Shown: one piece after another, positions 36,955-47,622 of the stretch
How positions within the stretch are numbered: position 1 is the first letter of the stretch
Layout of the letters: each line of letters starts with the position of its first letter
NCBI GenBank assembly: GCA_023101725.1
Contig: JALJCO010008721.1
Span: forward strand, 186,001 to 250,000
Origin: Atherinomorus stipes
Taxonomy: Eukaryota; Chordata; Actinopteri; Atheriniformes; Atherinidae
Reading direction: 5' to 3'
DNA length: 64,000 nt
The notes under the pieces: model-generated
What the model was told of the DNA's origin: nothing
Seen by the model: only the letters and a program-made list of their open reading frames with translations
Databases searched by the model: none
Made by a program: the position numbers and the translations under genes

Positions 36955-37072
36955 AAAGCGCTGCAAAAGTAAATGTGATTATTAGCCGGTCATCATCATT
37001 GGCCAGAAAATCCTCATGGTCTCTAAAGACTCTCTCCATCCTGATCCTACCATTGGCATAGTCTTCAAGCAA
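36955..37072 (-). pseudogene. Harbinger transposase, N-terminal fragment
   Basis: On the minus strand the frame reads RMERVFRDHEDFLANDDDRL, closely matching the conserved start of Harbinger DDE transposases (RVFRDxxDFLxxDDDWLI). The match fades about 36955, and the rest of the enzyme, including all catalytic acids, has been deleted. Confidence 0.7.
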
Positions 37073-37955
37073 TGCCAGCGCATCCCTTGTAAAGCATTAC
37101 GCACCAGTGTCACTGCAGTATTTATGTTTACTCAGTAATTACAGTAATTGCTATAGCCTATAGCTTGTCACAATTAATGGAACAATAATCTTTTATTCTT
37201 TTACGTTTAGATGTTTTCTCTTCTGCACCCCTGCTGCAATGCTTTTTATGTTTTATGTAAAGCATTTTGAATTATCCTGTACATTAATTTGCTTTATAGA
37301 TAAACTTGTCATTGCTACATAATTTGAAGATGAACATACACTTCGAACACACTGTGCTGTAAGTCCTGAATGGGTGCTTATGGGTTGTATGGCTTATTTG
37401 ACGACCATACGAGGGTTTACGAGGGTCTACAGTCTGATATTAATGGTTAAATGCATGAACGTGGCTTAAGTTCATCATCTCACCAGCGGTGCCGCCAGTT
37501 TCCCCGTCTCCAAAATGTTCGTGCGCAAAGTTCAGAATGTGCGCACCGGTGCGCACATTCTCCCGTCAGGTTTGTTTTTATAAATCAGAAACTTTGCGTG
37601 GAAAATCACTTACGCCACTTTCAAGCCCTGTTTTGTGCGTAAGCAAGCTTTATAAATGAGACCCCAGATCTGTAAGACAGAGAAAACTCTGAATTTAATC
37701 CCCAACAACAAAAACATGGTAAATTTTGGTGAACACTCATTAATCTGACATTATTTCACCAATCCATGCTCCCAAATTGCAACCCATAATGCTATTATGC
37801 TAACAGAGACAGCTGTGGTGTTGCTGCCAATTAATGACTAGCCTGGAAGATATTGTGAAATATGTTATTTGCTCTGATCAGGGCAACGTTGTGACCAAAA
37901 AATAAAAAATGTTGAGTCCAAAACACACATGGATCACGAAGATGGTGTCCTTCTT

Positions 37956-38182
37956 GGGGGAGTGGGTAGCATAGTGGTTAACGTCGCAGGCTGGGGCGCC
38001 CGGGTTCGAGTCCCTGACAGGACACTCGGGTGAACCACTGTGGACCCTTGAGCAAGGTCCTTAACCCCCACCAACTGCTTCCCAGGTGCTTTAAATAGCA
38101 GCCCACTGCTCTCAGGTCTAACCTGAGATGGGTTAAATGCAGAGAACGAATTTCCTAATTGGGATTAATAAAGTTTATCTTT
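37956..38182 (+). mobile_element. tRNA-derived SINE, nearly full length
   Basis: Head GGGGGAGTGGGTAGCATAGT with an A-box-like TAGCATAGTGG at 37967-37977 and a B box GGTTCGAGTCC at 38003-38013. These are the internal RNA polymerase III promoter inherited from a tRNA. The body includes GAGCAAGGTCCTTAACCCC, and the tail ends AATAAAGTTTATC. The other copies in the window are the split one at 4563-6856 and a head fragment at 62681-62769. It is not a tRNA gene: no acceptor-stem pairing or tRNA 3' half follows the B box. Confidence 0.9.
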
Positions 38183-38594
38183 TCTGCCTTTAGTTCCATC
38201 TGCAGGACATGTGAAGGCTACATGGTCTGTACACTCCTTAAACCATGTCAAAAGCCAAATTATTGACACAATAGAAAAGTGATTAATCCAAGTGTGTTTA
38301 GCCAGTTATTGAGGTCAGACACACCTGGATTAATCAGTTTGTCCAGTAGGAAGCAGGGAGCAAAGGTGCTATCTGAAATTCAGGAAGTAGTGGAAGCATT
38401 CGTATAGCCCATTCAGAGAAGCGGGACATTATGAAGCTTAGGTCCAAAATGTGGTTGAAAATGTAAAAAATAAATCAGCTGTAAAAGGATCATAGCTGAT
38501 TTTTTGTTAATCAAAATTACCGGAAAAGGCTCCCTTTATGCTCTCATGTCATTGAATACTGCTGATTAGGGAGTTCCATAACATTTAGTGAGAG

Positions 38595-38658
38595 ACCCTC
38601 TGCGTCACATATGTACGAGATGGGTGTACCCCACGGGTAAAGAGGTGACGCGGAGGGT
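38595..38658. repeat. short inverted repeat
   Basis: ACCCTCTGCGTCAC (38595-38608) and GTGACGCGGAGGGT (38645-38658) pair at 13 of 14 positions around a 36-nt loop. It probably belongs to a small dispersed repeat. Confidence 0.6.
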
Positions 38659-38721
38659 GCCTGCCCAAGCGTCAACAGATGACCAGTTGGGAGTGAGAAT
38701 GTGTTGATCTGACAGGTAGTC

Positions 38722-39118
38722 ATCAGTCATTTTCTATACCGCTTATCTAGTTCAGGCTCACGGGGGTTGCTGGAGCCTATCCCAGCTATTATCAGGCGAG
38801 AGGCAGGGTACACCCTGGACAGATCGGCAGTCTTTCGCAGGGCCAACGCAGAGAGACAGACAACCATTCACACTCACATTCACACTTAGGGACAATTTTA
38901 GAGTGACCAATTAACCTAACATGCATGTCTTTGGATGGTGGGAGGAAGCTGGAGAACCCGGAGAGAACCCACGCATATACAGGGAGAACATGCAAACTCC
39001 AAAAAAGAAGGCTGCTGTTGGAACTTGGTTCAAACCCCCTCCCCAGCCGGGAATCAAACTAGTGACCTTCTTACTGTGAGACTGCAGTGCTAACCACCAC
39101 ACCACCATGCAGCCCAGT
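38722..39118 (-). mobile_element. second fish SINE family, copy 1
   Basis: The tRNA-like head is at the right end on the minus strand (GGTTAGCACTGCAG and a decayed B box near 39050). The body includes CATGCATGTCTTTGGATGGT, and the tail at 38727-38760 (ATTTTCTATACCGCTTATC) marks the 3' end. A related copy is at 54592-54945. Conserved-looking peptides read through both copies are repeat shadows, not genes. Confidence 0.8.
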
Positions 39119-41260
39119 AATGACAGGTAATGTTTATAAAAAGACAACTATAAGAGTTTTTGTAAAAAACAAAAGCAAAGACAGAGCTACTACAATTGCT
39201 GCCATCTAGGGCACATTCTAGAACAATATCAAAAATTCACTTTATTCTCCTTATTTATGAAGATTCTGACAGTTTCCAAACCTCACATTAAGATGATGGC
39301 CACAGGATTACCCATTAGATATCACAATGAACCACTTAGTCGTCTAGGACACAAACACACACACACACACACCCACACACACCAGCCCAAGGTATCTTGG
39401 GGATTGTGGCTCGAAAAGTTTGAGAAACATGCAAAGTGCTGTAGATTCTAGAGCACTGGTTGTCAAATGGGGCTACTATGGAGTGCTGCAGGACGTACTA
39501 TGAAGTACTGCAAGAGATACCCGAGATAAATAAAATATCAAATAATAAAAACTTTGAGTCTTAAAATAATTATAATAAAAAGAAAAAGAAAATAAACCAC
39601 ATATACCGACATGGAAAGAATTGCTAGTACCCCTCGGTTAATGAAAGAAAACCTCTTTTTTTTTCCAGGCCAATTTCGTGAGTTTATTTTTTTAAATAAT
39701 TCTGTTGAAGCATGGTTGGAAAGCAATGTCTGACTTTCAATGGCAGATTTTCATAGAATTTATATTTGTTACTTTTGTCAGATTCAAGTTATTTCAGATT
39801 CGGTTTTTCTGTCTTTAACTGAGGGGTACCAACAATTTTTTCCACATTTGTATGACTCTTAGTGTTTCTCAATGCACATTTAGGATGGTAAGTTTTTCTC
39901 AAAAATACACAATGAAAAGTACTAAACAATTTGCTGCTCTAAAGAGCATGAGCAGTTATGACTAAATGTAATCATTTAAGACAATGGTATCATGTATTGT
40001 GGAGTTGTAATAGCCATCATTGTAAAAAGGGTTTATCACCAACTGACATTTAAATTTTGATTTACAACACAAGACAAACCCCTCAAAAAACCTTGATAAC
40101 CCAGAGAGGTCTGAGACTACGGTGGTTTGAATTTGGCCTTTATATACACTGCATAGATGGTGTATATGACTATATTTGAAAAGATTTTTTTCAGCACTAC
40201 CTCACCACGATCTGATCATTTTTCCATTTCAATTTACTTTATTAACCTATTGGGCTAAAAATGATGATCATAAAAATGTTTCATTTATTACAATAAAACC
40301 TATGAACACCATTTTTTTCTGTTTTCTGTGTTAATAAGTTGAGTGGGTAGACTTGATAAAGCAGATGCAATGTCCTATTTATTTTTTAATAAAGGAAGCT
40401 GCAGTAAGTTTGTTCAATGTAAATGGTTTGAAGTGATTGAGTCTGTAGCTTCTGCACATGCTCAGTAAACATCATAATCTGTGTGTGTGATGATGATGAT
40501 CTGGAAGCAGCAGCTCATTGGCTTTCCTCTTGCCCTCCTGTGGAATCACTAACCTGATGCTGCCCTGAACACATCTCTTAAACCGTGCAAGCTGCATGGA
40601 GATGCTGCAGTTTAACATGCAGGCCTGCAGAGTTACAAGCAAATACAGCAAGCGGAGAAAAGAGAAGCGCTGCATTTTATCACACTCTGCTTATCTGTGG
40701 TGGATTCTACCTTCAGACCAACATCAGATCATATCACTCTGATGTATGTTCACTACACAGGAAACACATATTGTTTCCCATAATCCTTTGGGCCCAACAA
40801 AGTATCAGATCTGAGCAGAAAGGGGAGATTCACTCATGAGATACAAACATGAAACTGATTCTCGTTCTGCTGAAACAATAAGACTCAGGTTTGTTTTTCC
40901 ACTGCGTACCAGCAGCTGTGAAGTTCTCTGTGTGGACCTGAGAGGAAAAGTTATTCCAGAGACGGCAGATCAGATCATACCTGCCTGACGACAGAATCAC
41001 TCCTAATTCATCCAGTTTTGTTCAAAAGAAAATTACTGAAAACTGTACAGAAATGTTTTTCCTGTAACACAGTCCAGAAAAAGTTCTTTCAGTGACTTTT
41101 TTCCCACAATGAAATGTTCCCATTCTACATTGAAGGACATTCTAACATTGAGGATACCAAGTGATAAAGACTTGTGGTTGTTTGAGGTGAGGACTGCAGG
41201 CAGACCAGTCCAGTACCCATACCCCTCTTTCTCCTGCTGTAATAGCCTACAGCAGAATCC
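39119..41260. other. unassigned DNA with a CA microsatellite
   Basis: A CA repeat lies at 39349-39380. 39485-39545 duplicates 35872-35936. The rest is AT-rich and holds no recognised exon. 40490-40700 looks single-copy. Confidence 0.45.
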
Positions 41261-41261
41261 A

Positions 41262-41400
41262 ATCCATCTTTATCTATAAAGCACTTTAAATAAAACCATG
41301 GCAGGACCAAAGTGTTGTACTGATTACATATACAGAACACATAAAATTAAAATAACAAGAGTACGAAAAGATAGCGGACAACAGAAACAACATTAATAAA
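41262..41400 (-). mobile_element. retroposon 3'-tail fragment
   Basis: CTTTATCTATAAAGCACTTT followed by a CCAAAGTGTTGTAC-like block resembles the minus-strand 3' end of a common fish LINE/SINE tail. No coding part remains. Confidence 0.5.
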
Positions 41401-41540
41401 CGATATGAACAATAAAGATAAATAAAAACCCAACACTTTAAAATCATAAGGTAATAAAGTTTGTATGTCAACATCTTAAAATGTTTACAGTGAAATGTGA
41501 ATGTGATCGTTATACTTTTCTGTATTCATGCTGCAGAGCC

Positions 41541-42545
41541 AAGATCCAACCCCGTACCATCCCAGAACCCTGACCTGACCCCATACCATCCCAGAACCAT
41601 CCCAGAACCCTGATCCAACCCCGTACCATCCCAGAACCCTGATCCAACCCCGTACCATCCCAGAACCCTGACCTGACCCCCATACCATCCCAGAACCCTG
41701 ATCTAACCCCCGTACCATCCCAGAACCCTGATCCAACCCCGTACCATTCCAGAACCCTGACCTGACCCCATACCATCCCAGAACCCTGATCTAACCCCGT
41801 ACCATCCCAGAACCCTGATCCAACCCCGTACCATTCCAGAACCCTGACCTGACCCCATACCATCCCAGAACCCTGATCCAACCCCGTACCATCCCAGAAC
41901 CCTGACCTGACCCCATACCATCCCAGAACCCTGATCCAACCCCGTACCATCCCAGAACCCTGATCCAACCCCTTACCATCCCAGAACCCTAATCCAACCC
42001 CTTACCATCCCAGAACCCTGACCTACCATCCCAGAACCCTGATCCAACCCTTACCATCCCAGAACCCTGACCTGACCCCATACCATCCCAGAACCCTGAT
42101 CTAACCCTGTACCATCCCAGAACCCTGATCCAACCCCTTACCATCCCAGAACCCTAATCCAACCCCGTACCATCCCAGAACCCTAATCCAACCCCTTACC
42201 ATCCCAGAACCCTGATCTAACCCCGTACCATCCCAGAACCCTGATCCAACCCCTTACCATCCCAGAACCCTAATCCAACCCCTTACCATCCCAGAACCCT
42301 AATCCAACCCCTTACCATCCCAGAACCCTGATCCAACCCCTTACCATCCCAGAACCCTGACCTACCATCCCAGAACCCTGATCCAACCCCTTACCATCCC
42401 AGAACCCTGATCCAACCCCGTACCATCCCAGCACCCTGATCCAGCGCCGTACCATCCCAGAACCCTGATCCAATGCCGTACCATCCCAGCACCCTGATCC
42501 AATGCCGTACCATCCCAGCACCCTGATCCAACCCCATACCATCAC
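41541..42545. repeat. 29-bp minisatellite, about 35 units
   Basis: Tandem units of about 29 bp built on CCTGATCCAACCCC plus GTACCATCCCAGAAC. Variants use CTAACCC, CCTGACCCC, CCCTTAC or an ATTCC change, and a few units are shortened. Between about 41700 and 41873 an 87-bp, three-unit higher-order pattern repeats. Because 29 is not a multiple of three, the minus strand cycles through similar open frames, so the G/W/D-rich frames across it are not genes. Confidence 0.95.
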
Positions 42546-44002
42546 AAAACTGATCCAACCTCATGCCATCGCTATGGGCTTTTGGACTTGTGGCTGACAA
42601 CAGTCCGGATATTCCTTCTACAGTTTGCCTAATACACCTGATATAGGGTGTTGTTGATGTCATTAGACCACAGCCCTTCTACAGAGATGCACATCACCTG
42701 ATATGCTTAATTGGTAGTAGGCTTTGGGCCTATACAGCTTGGAGTCAGACAACATACATAAAGAGGATGATGTGGTCAAAATAGTCATTTGCCTAATAAT
42801 TCTGCACTCCCTGTATTTGGAAGGAATACTGTTTGGTCTGATCACAGCCCAGGCTCTGCTCTCTGCGCTGGTCCATCCCAGATGCTTCTCAGTCCAGAGA
42901 AGTTGACTCCACCTCTGAATCTCTGGACCAGGTCAACATGCGGCTTCATCTCTGTGAATGCAACTCTATTTTGTACTGTATTGTAACTCTGAACAGTAAT
43001 CCTTGTTCATGTGTTTCTGTTATCTGTTCAAGAATGATGGTTCCGGATACAGGTCCAGCTGAGGGATCAGGGATCATGGATTCCAGATCAGACGTGCCCC
43101 CTCGCCTTTTATGCTCTAAAATTCGTCTAAATTGATTGGATGTTGTAATTATATTCTGACCGTAGAGGGTCACTATCAATTTGCTGAGTTGATAGTGTCT
43201 GCTTTAAAAACTCCTCCAACCTGAGCCAACCTTTCTCCATCTGAAAAGAATCATTTACTGCTTATTTGAGCAGCATCTCAAAATTTTGGGATATTTACTT
43301 ATTATTTTGAGATATAAACCCAAAGACATGCTTTTTCACCAATCACACTGCTGAAAATCTACTTCCATTTTGTCCCATTCAGCCTCTGTAACAGCTGAAT
43401 GATTTTTCTTTGTTTGTTTTTTCTTTTTTTAGGGTCAAACCTTCACTGCTGACTCCGTCAGTGCTGCCTCTGATTGTTTCTCTCAGCGGGACGGGTTCAG
43501 ACGAGCCACTGGCACTAGGCATGATGATCCAGAAACTGCACTGAAAAGAGGAGAAACACACTTAAAAACCTGGCCAGCAGAGATCCATCTGACATTTGCA
43601 AGGCGATGAAAATGTCACAGTGAGAGCTGGATAAGTAGGGGGCCAACAGAGGGACACGGGCTGAAAAATTTAACCCCATGGTCATCAATCTTTACTCAAG
43701 CAGAGGTGTCTCTGAGAGGAGGGTGGAGCAGAAAAAACTCCTTTCTACAACTATCACGCAGCTCTCTTCACCTTTTCATCCCAGTTTGTCATTTTCTCAC
43801 ATAAAGGAAAGTTCCAGGAATAAAAAAAAAATCTTTGATATCATTAAAAGTAGGTCACTTAAATAGATGTTGAAATCGAGTCATTTTAATTATTTAATGG
43901 AAAATATGAGCGCATTTTGACTTTGATAACAGCAACACACCTGTAGAATTAGTTCCAGGGTGATGTTTACCATCGTGTAGCATTTCTTCTAACAACTGTC
44001 TG
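42546..44002. other. unassigned DNA
   Basis: No exon identified. TTGCCTAATAATTCTGCACT at 42790-42809 resembles a decayed DNA-transposon end. The remainder has no clear repeats. Confidence 0.4.
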
Positions 44003-44647
44003 CAGGGGCGTTCCTACATTGAATTACTCCCTGGGCGAGACACCCTCCGAGCGCCCCACCCACACAACCACACACACACATGCATGTGCACACACACGAA
44101 CACAAACAGCCATGTGTTGTTATAACAGAATAAGTGAAACAGATGATTCTCAAATCCTTAATTAGAACATCAGGAGAGCCCAGTTATTCCTCTGCTGCAA
44201 TCACAACAGGAGACAAAAGACAATTAACACAAAACTGCACGAAATAGTATAAGTTTTCAGAACTGAAAAAAGAGAAAAAATCACTAAAGTATACATAAAT
44301 GTGGCAAAAATGTGGGCAATATAATGACATAAAACAAAAAATATAAAATATTTAAAATAATGAACAAATAATGAATAAATATTCTTCATATAACAAATCC
44401 TTCATCACACATATAACAATTGAAAAGTCAAGGTGTAACTTAGTTTAGCCATTTTATACAGTGGATCCAGCTGACCCATATTAAAATAAATAAATAAATA
44501 AAATAGGCCCAGTTTTGATTAGAACCATTATTTTAGTTGGGCCATATGACAAAAGAATAATAAAAAGGTCAAGCCTGTATAAAAAAAATAATCTAACTTT
44601 TAAAAGCAGGCAAATCTACTCAAATTGCCAATGTCACGTTTAATTAA

Positions 44648-45660
44648 AGGCGCTGTAACTGATTTTGCACATTTTCGAACAGTGAGCGAGGTGAACAATG
44701 TAGTTTGAACTGTAAGCCCCGCACCTTTTTCCCAGTGACAAACGCTCCTTCTTCTTCTTTTTCTCTCCTCTCACTCGACATGCATGAAATAACGTGCTCA
44801 ATATCATACCCGTGCACAAAGAAACTCTCCAGAGAAAACTTGCATCTTCCAGTGAACTTACTGTTTTGGTTGCAGTAAATGGCTGCGGATCAGCTAAATG
44901 ACATTTTCTGTCACTTAATTCATAAGCCGTTAGTTTACCATAACTACAGTTATGGACACAGATGCACAATTATGATGTGTTATGATGTTATAGGCGACAT
45001 TAAAATATGACAACCTAAGAAAGTATCTAACAGGCCACTCCAAGTGGAAGTGATGTAAAGCTTCATCGCGGTACGGTGTAAATATCACTAAGTATTATAT
45101 ACGGTAGACCAGCAGAGCCAGCACCAGCACCTGAGGAGGATTTGGGAGTAAAACTGATTCCGATACAGCAGACGGTTGTCGAACAGGTAGGCAGATTGTT
45201 TTTTTACTTTTATGTGTGAGTTGTACATAAATTTATAATCTATGACGATGCTGCTGATGACTGGAAACACTTCTGGTGGTTGTTTCTGTGTGGATAAACG
45301 GCTTCGGAATGTCAGCTGTTTATTTTCAGTATTGTAAGCTAGCGTTTTTGTCATCGGTGATGTCCTGAATGCATTCAGTAACTCGTGAAGTCACTGGAAC
45401 ATCGGGGTCTCTTACTGATGCAGAAACTCCAGCTAAAACACACCATAAACTTCCCGGTGGTTGAGAAAGGCAAATATTATATATGTGAGCAGATGTTGTT
45501 GTTGTTGTTCATTTATGTGGGATGAATATTACACTGTGGAGCTTTTGTGATAAGGCTGGCTGTGGTTGAGGAGGAGGGCTGTACGTACTTGGTGGGAGGG
45601 AACGACGAGCAGAGAAATGTCAAAATTTCTCAACTGATTCTGAAATCGTAGACCATAGCT
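44648..45660. mobile_element. TTAA-flanked element
   Basis: TTAA lies at 44644-44647 and 45661-45664. The ends start AGGCGCTGTAACTG and, on the right, complement of AGCTATGGTCTACG, with only partial similarity. 1013 bp with no transposase. A TGT microsatellite is at 45494-45509. The minus-strand frame at 44640-44969 shows no domain. Confidence 0.45.
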
Positions 45661-46026
45661 TTAACAACTGAAAACCACTTAAAAAACTTTAAAAAATAAT
45701 AAAAACAGCAACTTGCTTAGTGTGAATCAATAATGTGATGTTTAAGGGTTGTTCTGAGGGTGTGGGAGGTTAAACGGGGGCGCACAGATGCATGGTAAAA
45801 GACAAGGGAGGTTTTTGAAGGGCGCAAGTTACTGTAAGACTGAGACAGCAGCTCTGTGGCTAGAATAGGAGTAGAAAAAACACAAGAAGCACTTGGCTGC
45901 TATGTCTGCAGGTGCTGCCAGAGTTTGAGTAAAAACCTTCAAAGAGACTGACGGTCTCCAAGAGTGTTCCCCAGTTGTGGGTCATCAGCAGCAAGCTGAT
46001 GCAACAACGAGGCACCCAGGACTCCA

Positions 46027-46565
46027 TGTTGCTGCCACCTGGTTTCTAACCTTTGTGTTTTTCATTTTACATGCAACTCATCCTGCTTCACTCCACCTGT
46101 CTGATTGGCCTGGCATCACACCACCACCATCTCCTCCCTTCCTCATCTAACGACTCATTGGACACACCTGGAACTGCTTCCAACAGCCATTTAGTTGCTA
46201 GATTCCATTTTGTGTTTGATTTACACTGGTAGTTTGGAGTTGGGATAGCTAGGTCTTTTGTTGTAGTTTGGTTTTGGTTACAGGTCTTAGTTTATGGTGC
46301 TGCTCTTTCCCTTTTTAGTTCCTAGCCTAGGTTTGTGATTTTCCCCATTTGGTTCCCCTTTTTAGTGTTGGGCTTTGTCTGTTTCTTTATTTGTTTCTTT
46401 GAGCAGCATCGCTAACCCCATATCCTTTTCAGTTACAGCTTTCCAGGTTTTGTGTTTATGCCTTAATTCACCTCTGAACAATAAAACATCTTCACTTCAC
46501 CTTTTCCATCTTGAAACCAGCTTTTTGTTTGCGTCCCTAACCCCTAGCAGAGCGGGGACGTAACA
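46027..46565 (+). repeat. orphan 5' LTR
   Basis: Starts TGTTGCTGCC and ends GACGTAACA, giving the TG...CA and short inverted TGTT/AACA ends of an LTR. AATAAA lies at 46480-46485, and a T-rich, TTTAGTTCC-bearing U3/R-like region precedes it. Directly after it is a perfect primer-binding site, which fixes the 3' border. There is no second LTR and no gag or pol, so the copy is truncated. Confidence 0.75.
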
Positions 46566-46568
46566 AAG

Positions 46569-46586
46569 TGGGGGCTCGTCCGGGAT
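46569..46586 (+). promoter_or_regulatory. proline-tRNA primer-binding site
   Basis: TGGGGGCTCGTCCGGGAT is an exact 18-nt complement of the 3' end of tRNA-Pro, the primer used by gammaretrovirus-like and many other LTR elements. It lies 3 nt after the LTR end, as expected. Confidence 0.9.
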
Positions 46587-46984
46587 GTATTTTTCCCGTG
46601 TTACTGGTTTTTGTGTAGTGTTTTTGTTCTGTGGTGTATTAGGGCTAGTTATGGCCACAATGTGTTGCTGGGGGAGCTGTTTTGCTTCCTCCTCTTGTGG
46701 AATCCTTGTTGGCTGCTGTGCATCTGGCCTGTCGTGGTGGACATTACAGATTCCCCTAGCTACCGAATGGTAAGACCGAGGCTAGTTTAGTGGAACAGTT
46801 GGTTATTAGAGTGTACGTAACACTCCACTAGTGGAAATGAGCGGTGGTGGTCCAGCAAGGTTTTTTTTCTGGGGGTGCTCATGTGTGCGCGCTCATCACA
46901 GATGTGCCCTGGGTGGTCGCCCACATTGCCCATAGCAAAAACTGGCCCTGACCTTTTTGTAAGCGTCTGGGAGGTGGAGACCAG
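46587..46984. other. remnant of LTR-element leader, then junction DNA
   Basis: The leader after the primer site runs to about 46780 and has no gag. 46845-46950 returns to the presumed outer hAT element, with a GCCCACATTGCCCATAG block. Confidence 0.4.
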
Positions 46985-46989
46985 TTGCT

Positions 46990-47610
46990 GGAGTTTCAGG
47001 TAATGAATGTTGTCCCATTCTGGTCCGATGCAGGATTCTACATGTAGATGCTCAACGATCCTGGACCTTCATTGCTGGATGTTTGCTTTCATGATGCTCC
47101 AAACGTTTTCTGCTGGTCAAAGGTCTGGACTGCAGGCAGATCAGTTCAGCAGCCGGACTCTGGACTGCGGGCAGGCCAGTTCAGCAGCCGGACTCTTCTC
47201 CTGTTTCTAGCCATGCTGCTGTGATGGATCCAGTATGTGGTCCAGGTCTTCCCTGAAAGAGACATTGTCTGGATGGGAGCAGATGTTGCTCTAAAACCTC
47301 CATGAACATTCCAGCATTGATGGAGCTTCACAGATGCGGAAGCTGCCGTCGCCATAGACATTAATACAACCCCATCCCATCAGAGATGCAGCTTTTCAAC
47401 TGTCCACTGATAACAAGCTGGATGCTCCCGACCCTTTTTAGTCTGCAGGACACGGCCTCCATGCTTTCCAGAAACATCCTCACATTTTCATCCATCTGAC
47501 CACAGAACAGTTTCCACTTTGCCTCAGAGCATTTTAAATGAGCTTTGGTCTGGAGAAGATGGATGGTGGGGTTTCTGGATCCTGTTCACAAATGGCTTCT
47601 TCTCTGCGTG
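46990..47610 (-). pseudogene. Tc1-type transposase relic, central and C-terminal part
   Basis: The minus strand shows TVLWSD (near 47510), then GRVLQTKKGREHPACYQWTV, then GWGCI and YGDGSFRICE (near 47345), then RLLNWPARSPE, in the order of a Tc1-type DDE transposase. Stops and frame changes separate the blocks. A 36-bp tandem duplication (about 47125-47196) repeats the segment before the final catalytic block. The N-terminal part lies beyond the insertion, at about 49350-49700. Confidence 0.75.
47125..47196. repeat. 36-bp tandem duplication in the transposase relic
   Basis: Two adjacent copies of CTGGACTGCAGGCAGATCAG-type sequence plus TTCAGCAGCCGGACT, differing at two positions. Confidence 0.85.
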
Positions 47611-47622
47611 ATAGATCTTTAA

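Larger units (their letters stand above)
36243..37664. mobile_element. PIF/Harbinger element with relics of both genes
   Basis: Inverted ends GGGTCTCATTTATAAA (36243) and its reverse complement (to 37664), flanked by CAG on both sides (36240-36242, 37665-37667). CWG-type 3-bp duplications are usual for fish Harbinger elements. At 1422 bp it is far shorter than an autonomous copy, but it retains a Myb/SANT-like fragment on the plus strand and a transposase fragment on the minus strand, in the convergent layout of the full element. Confidence 0.85.
44003..46950. mobile_element. possible hAT-like element enclosing two later insertions
   Basis: The left edge CAGGGGCGTTCCTAC and the right edge, complement of CAGGGCCAGTTTTTGC, are consistent with hAT-type ends, and both sides carry CCTGGGCG / CCTGGGTGG blocks. 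The 8-bp flanks do not match, so this is tentative. It would contain a TTAA element (44648-45660) and an LTR (46027-46565). Confidence 0.35.

Noticed and set aside
37956..38030. tRNA gene with A and B boxes
   Set aside because: The promoter boxes are present, but the sequence runs into a SINE body and tail, and related copies occur elsewhere in the window.
38792..39147. Minus-strand peptide similar to one at 54612-54917, suggesting a paired gene family
   Set aside because: Both lie in copies of the same SINE family; the similarity comes from the repeat.
41510..41979. Long minus-strand frames with repeated W/G/D-rich peptide, looking like a secreted repeat protein
   Set aside because: They arise from the 29-bp minisatellite. 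All three minus-strand frames give the same style of peptide, because 29 is not a multiple of three.
41541..42545. Regularly spaced repeats suggesting a CRISPR array
   Set aside because: The units are head-to-tail with no unique spacers, and the genome is animal.
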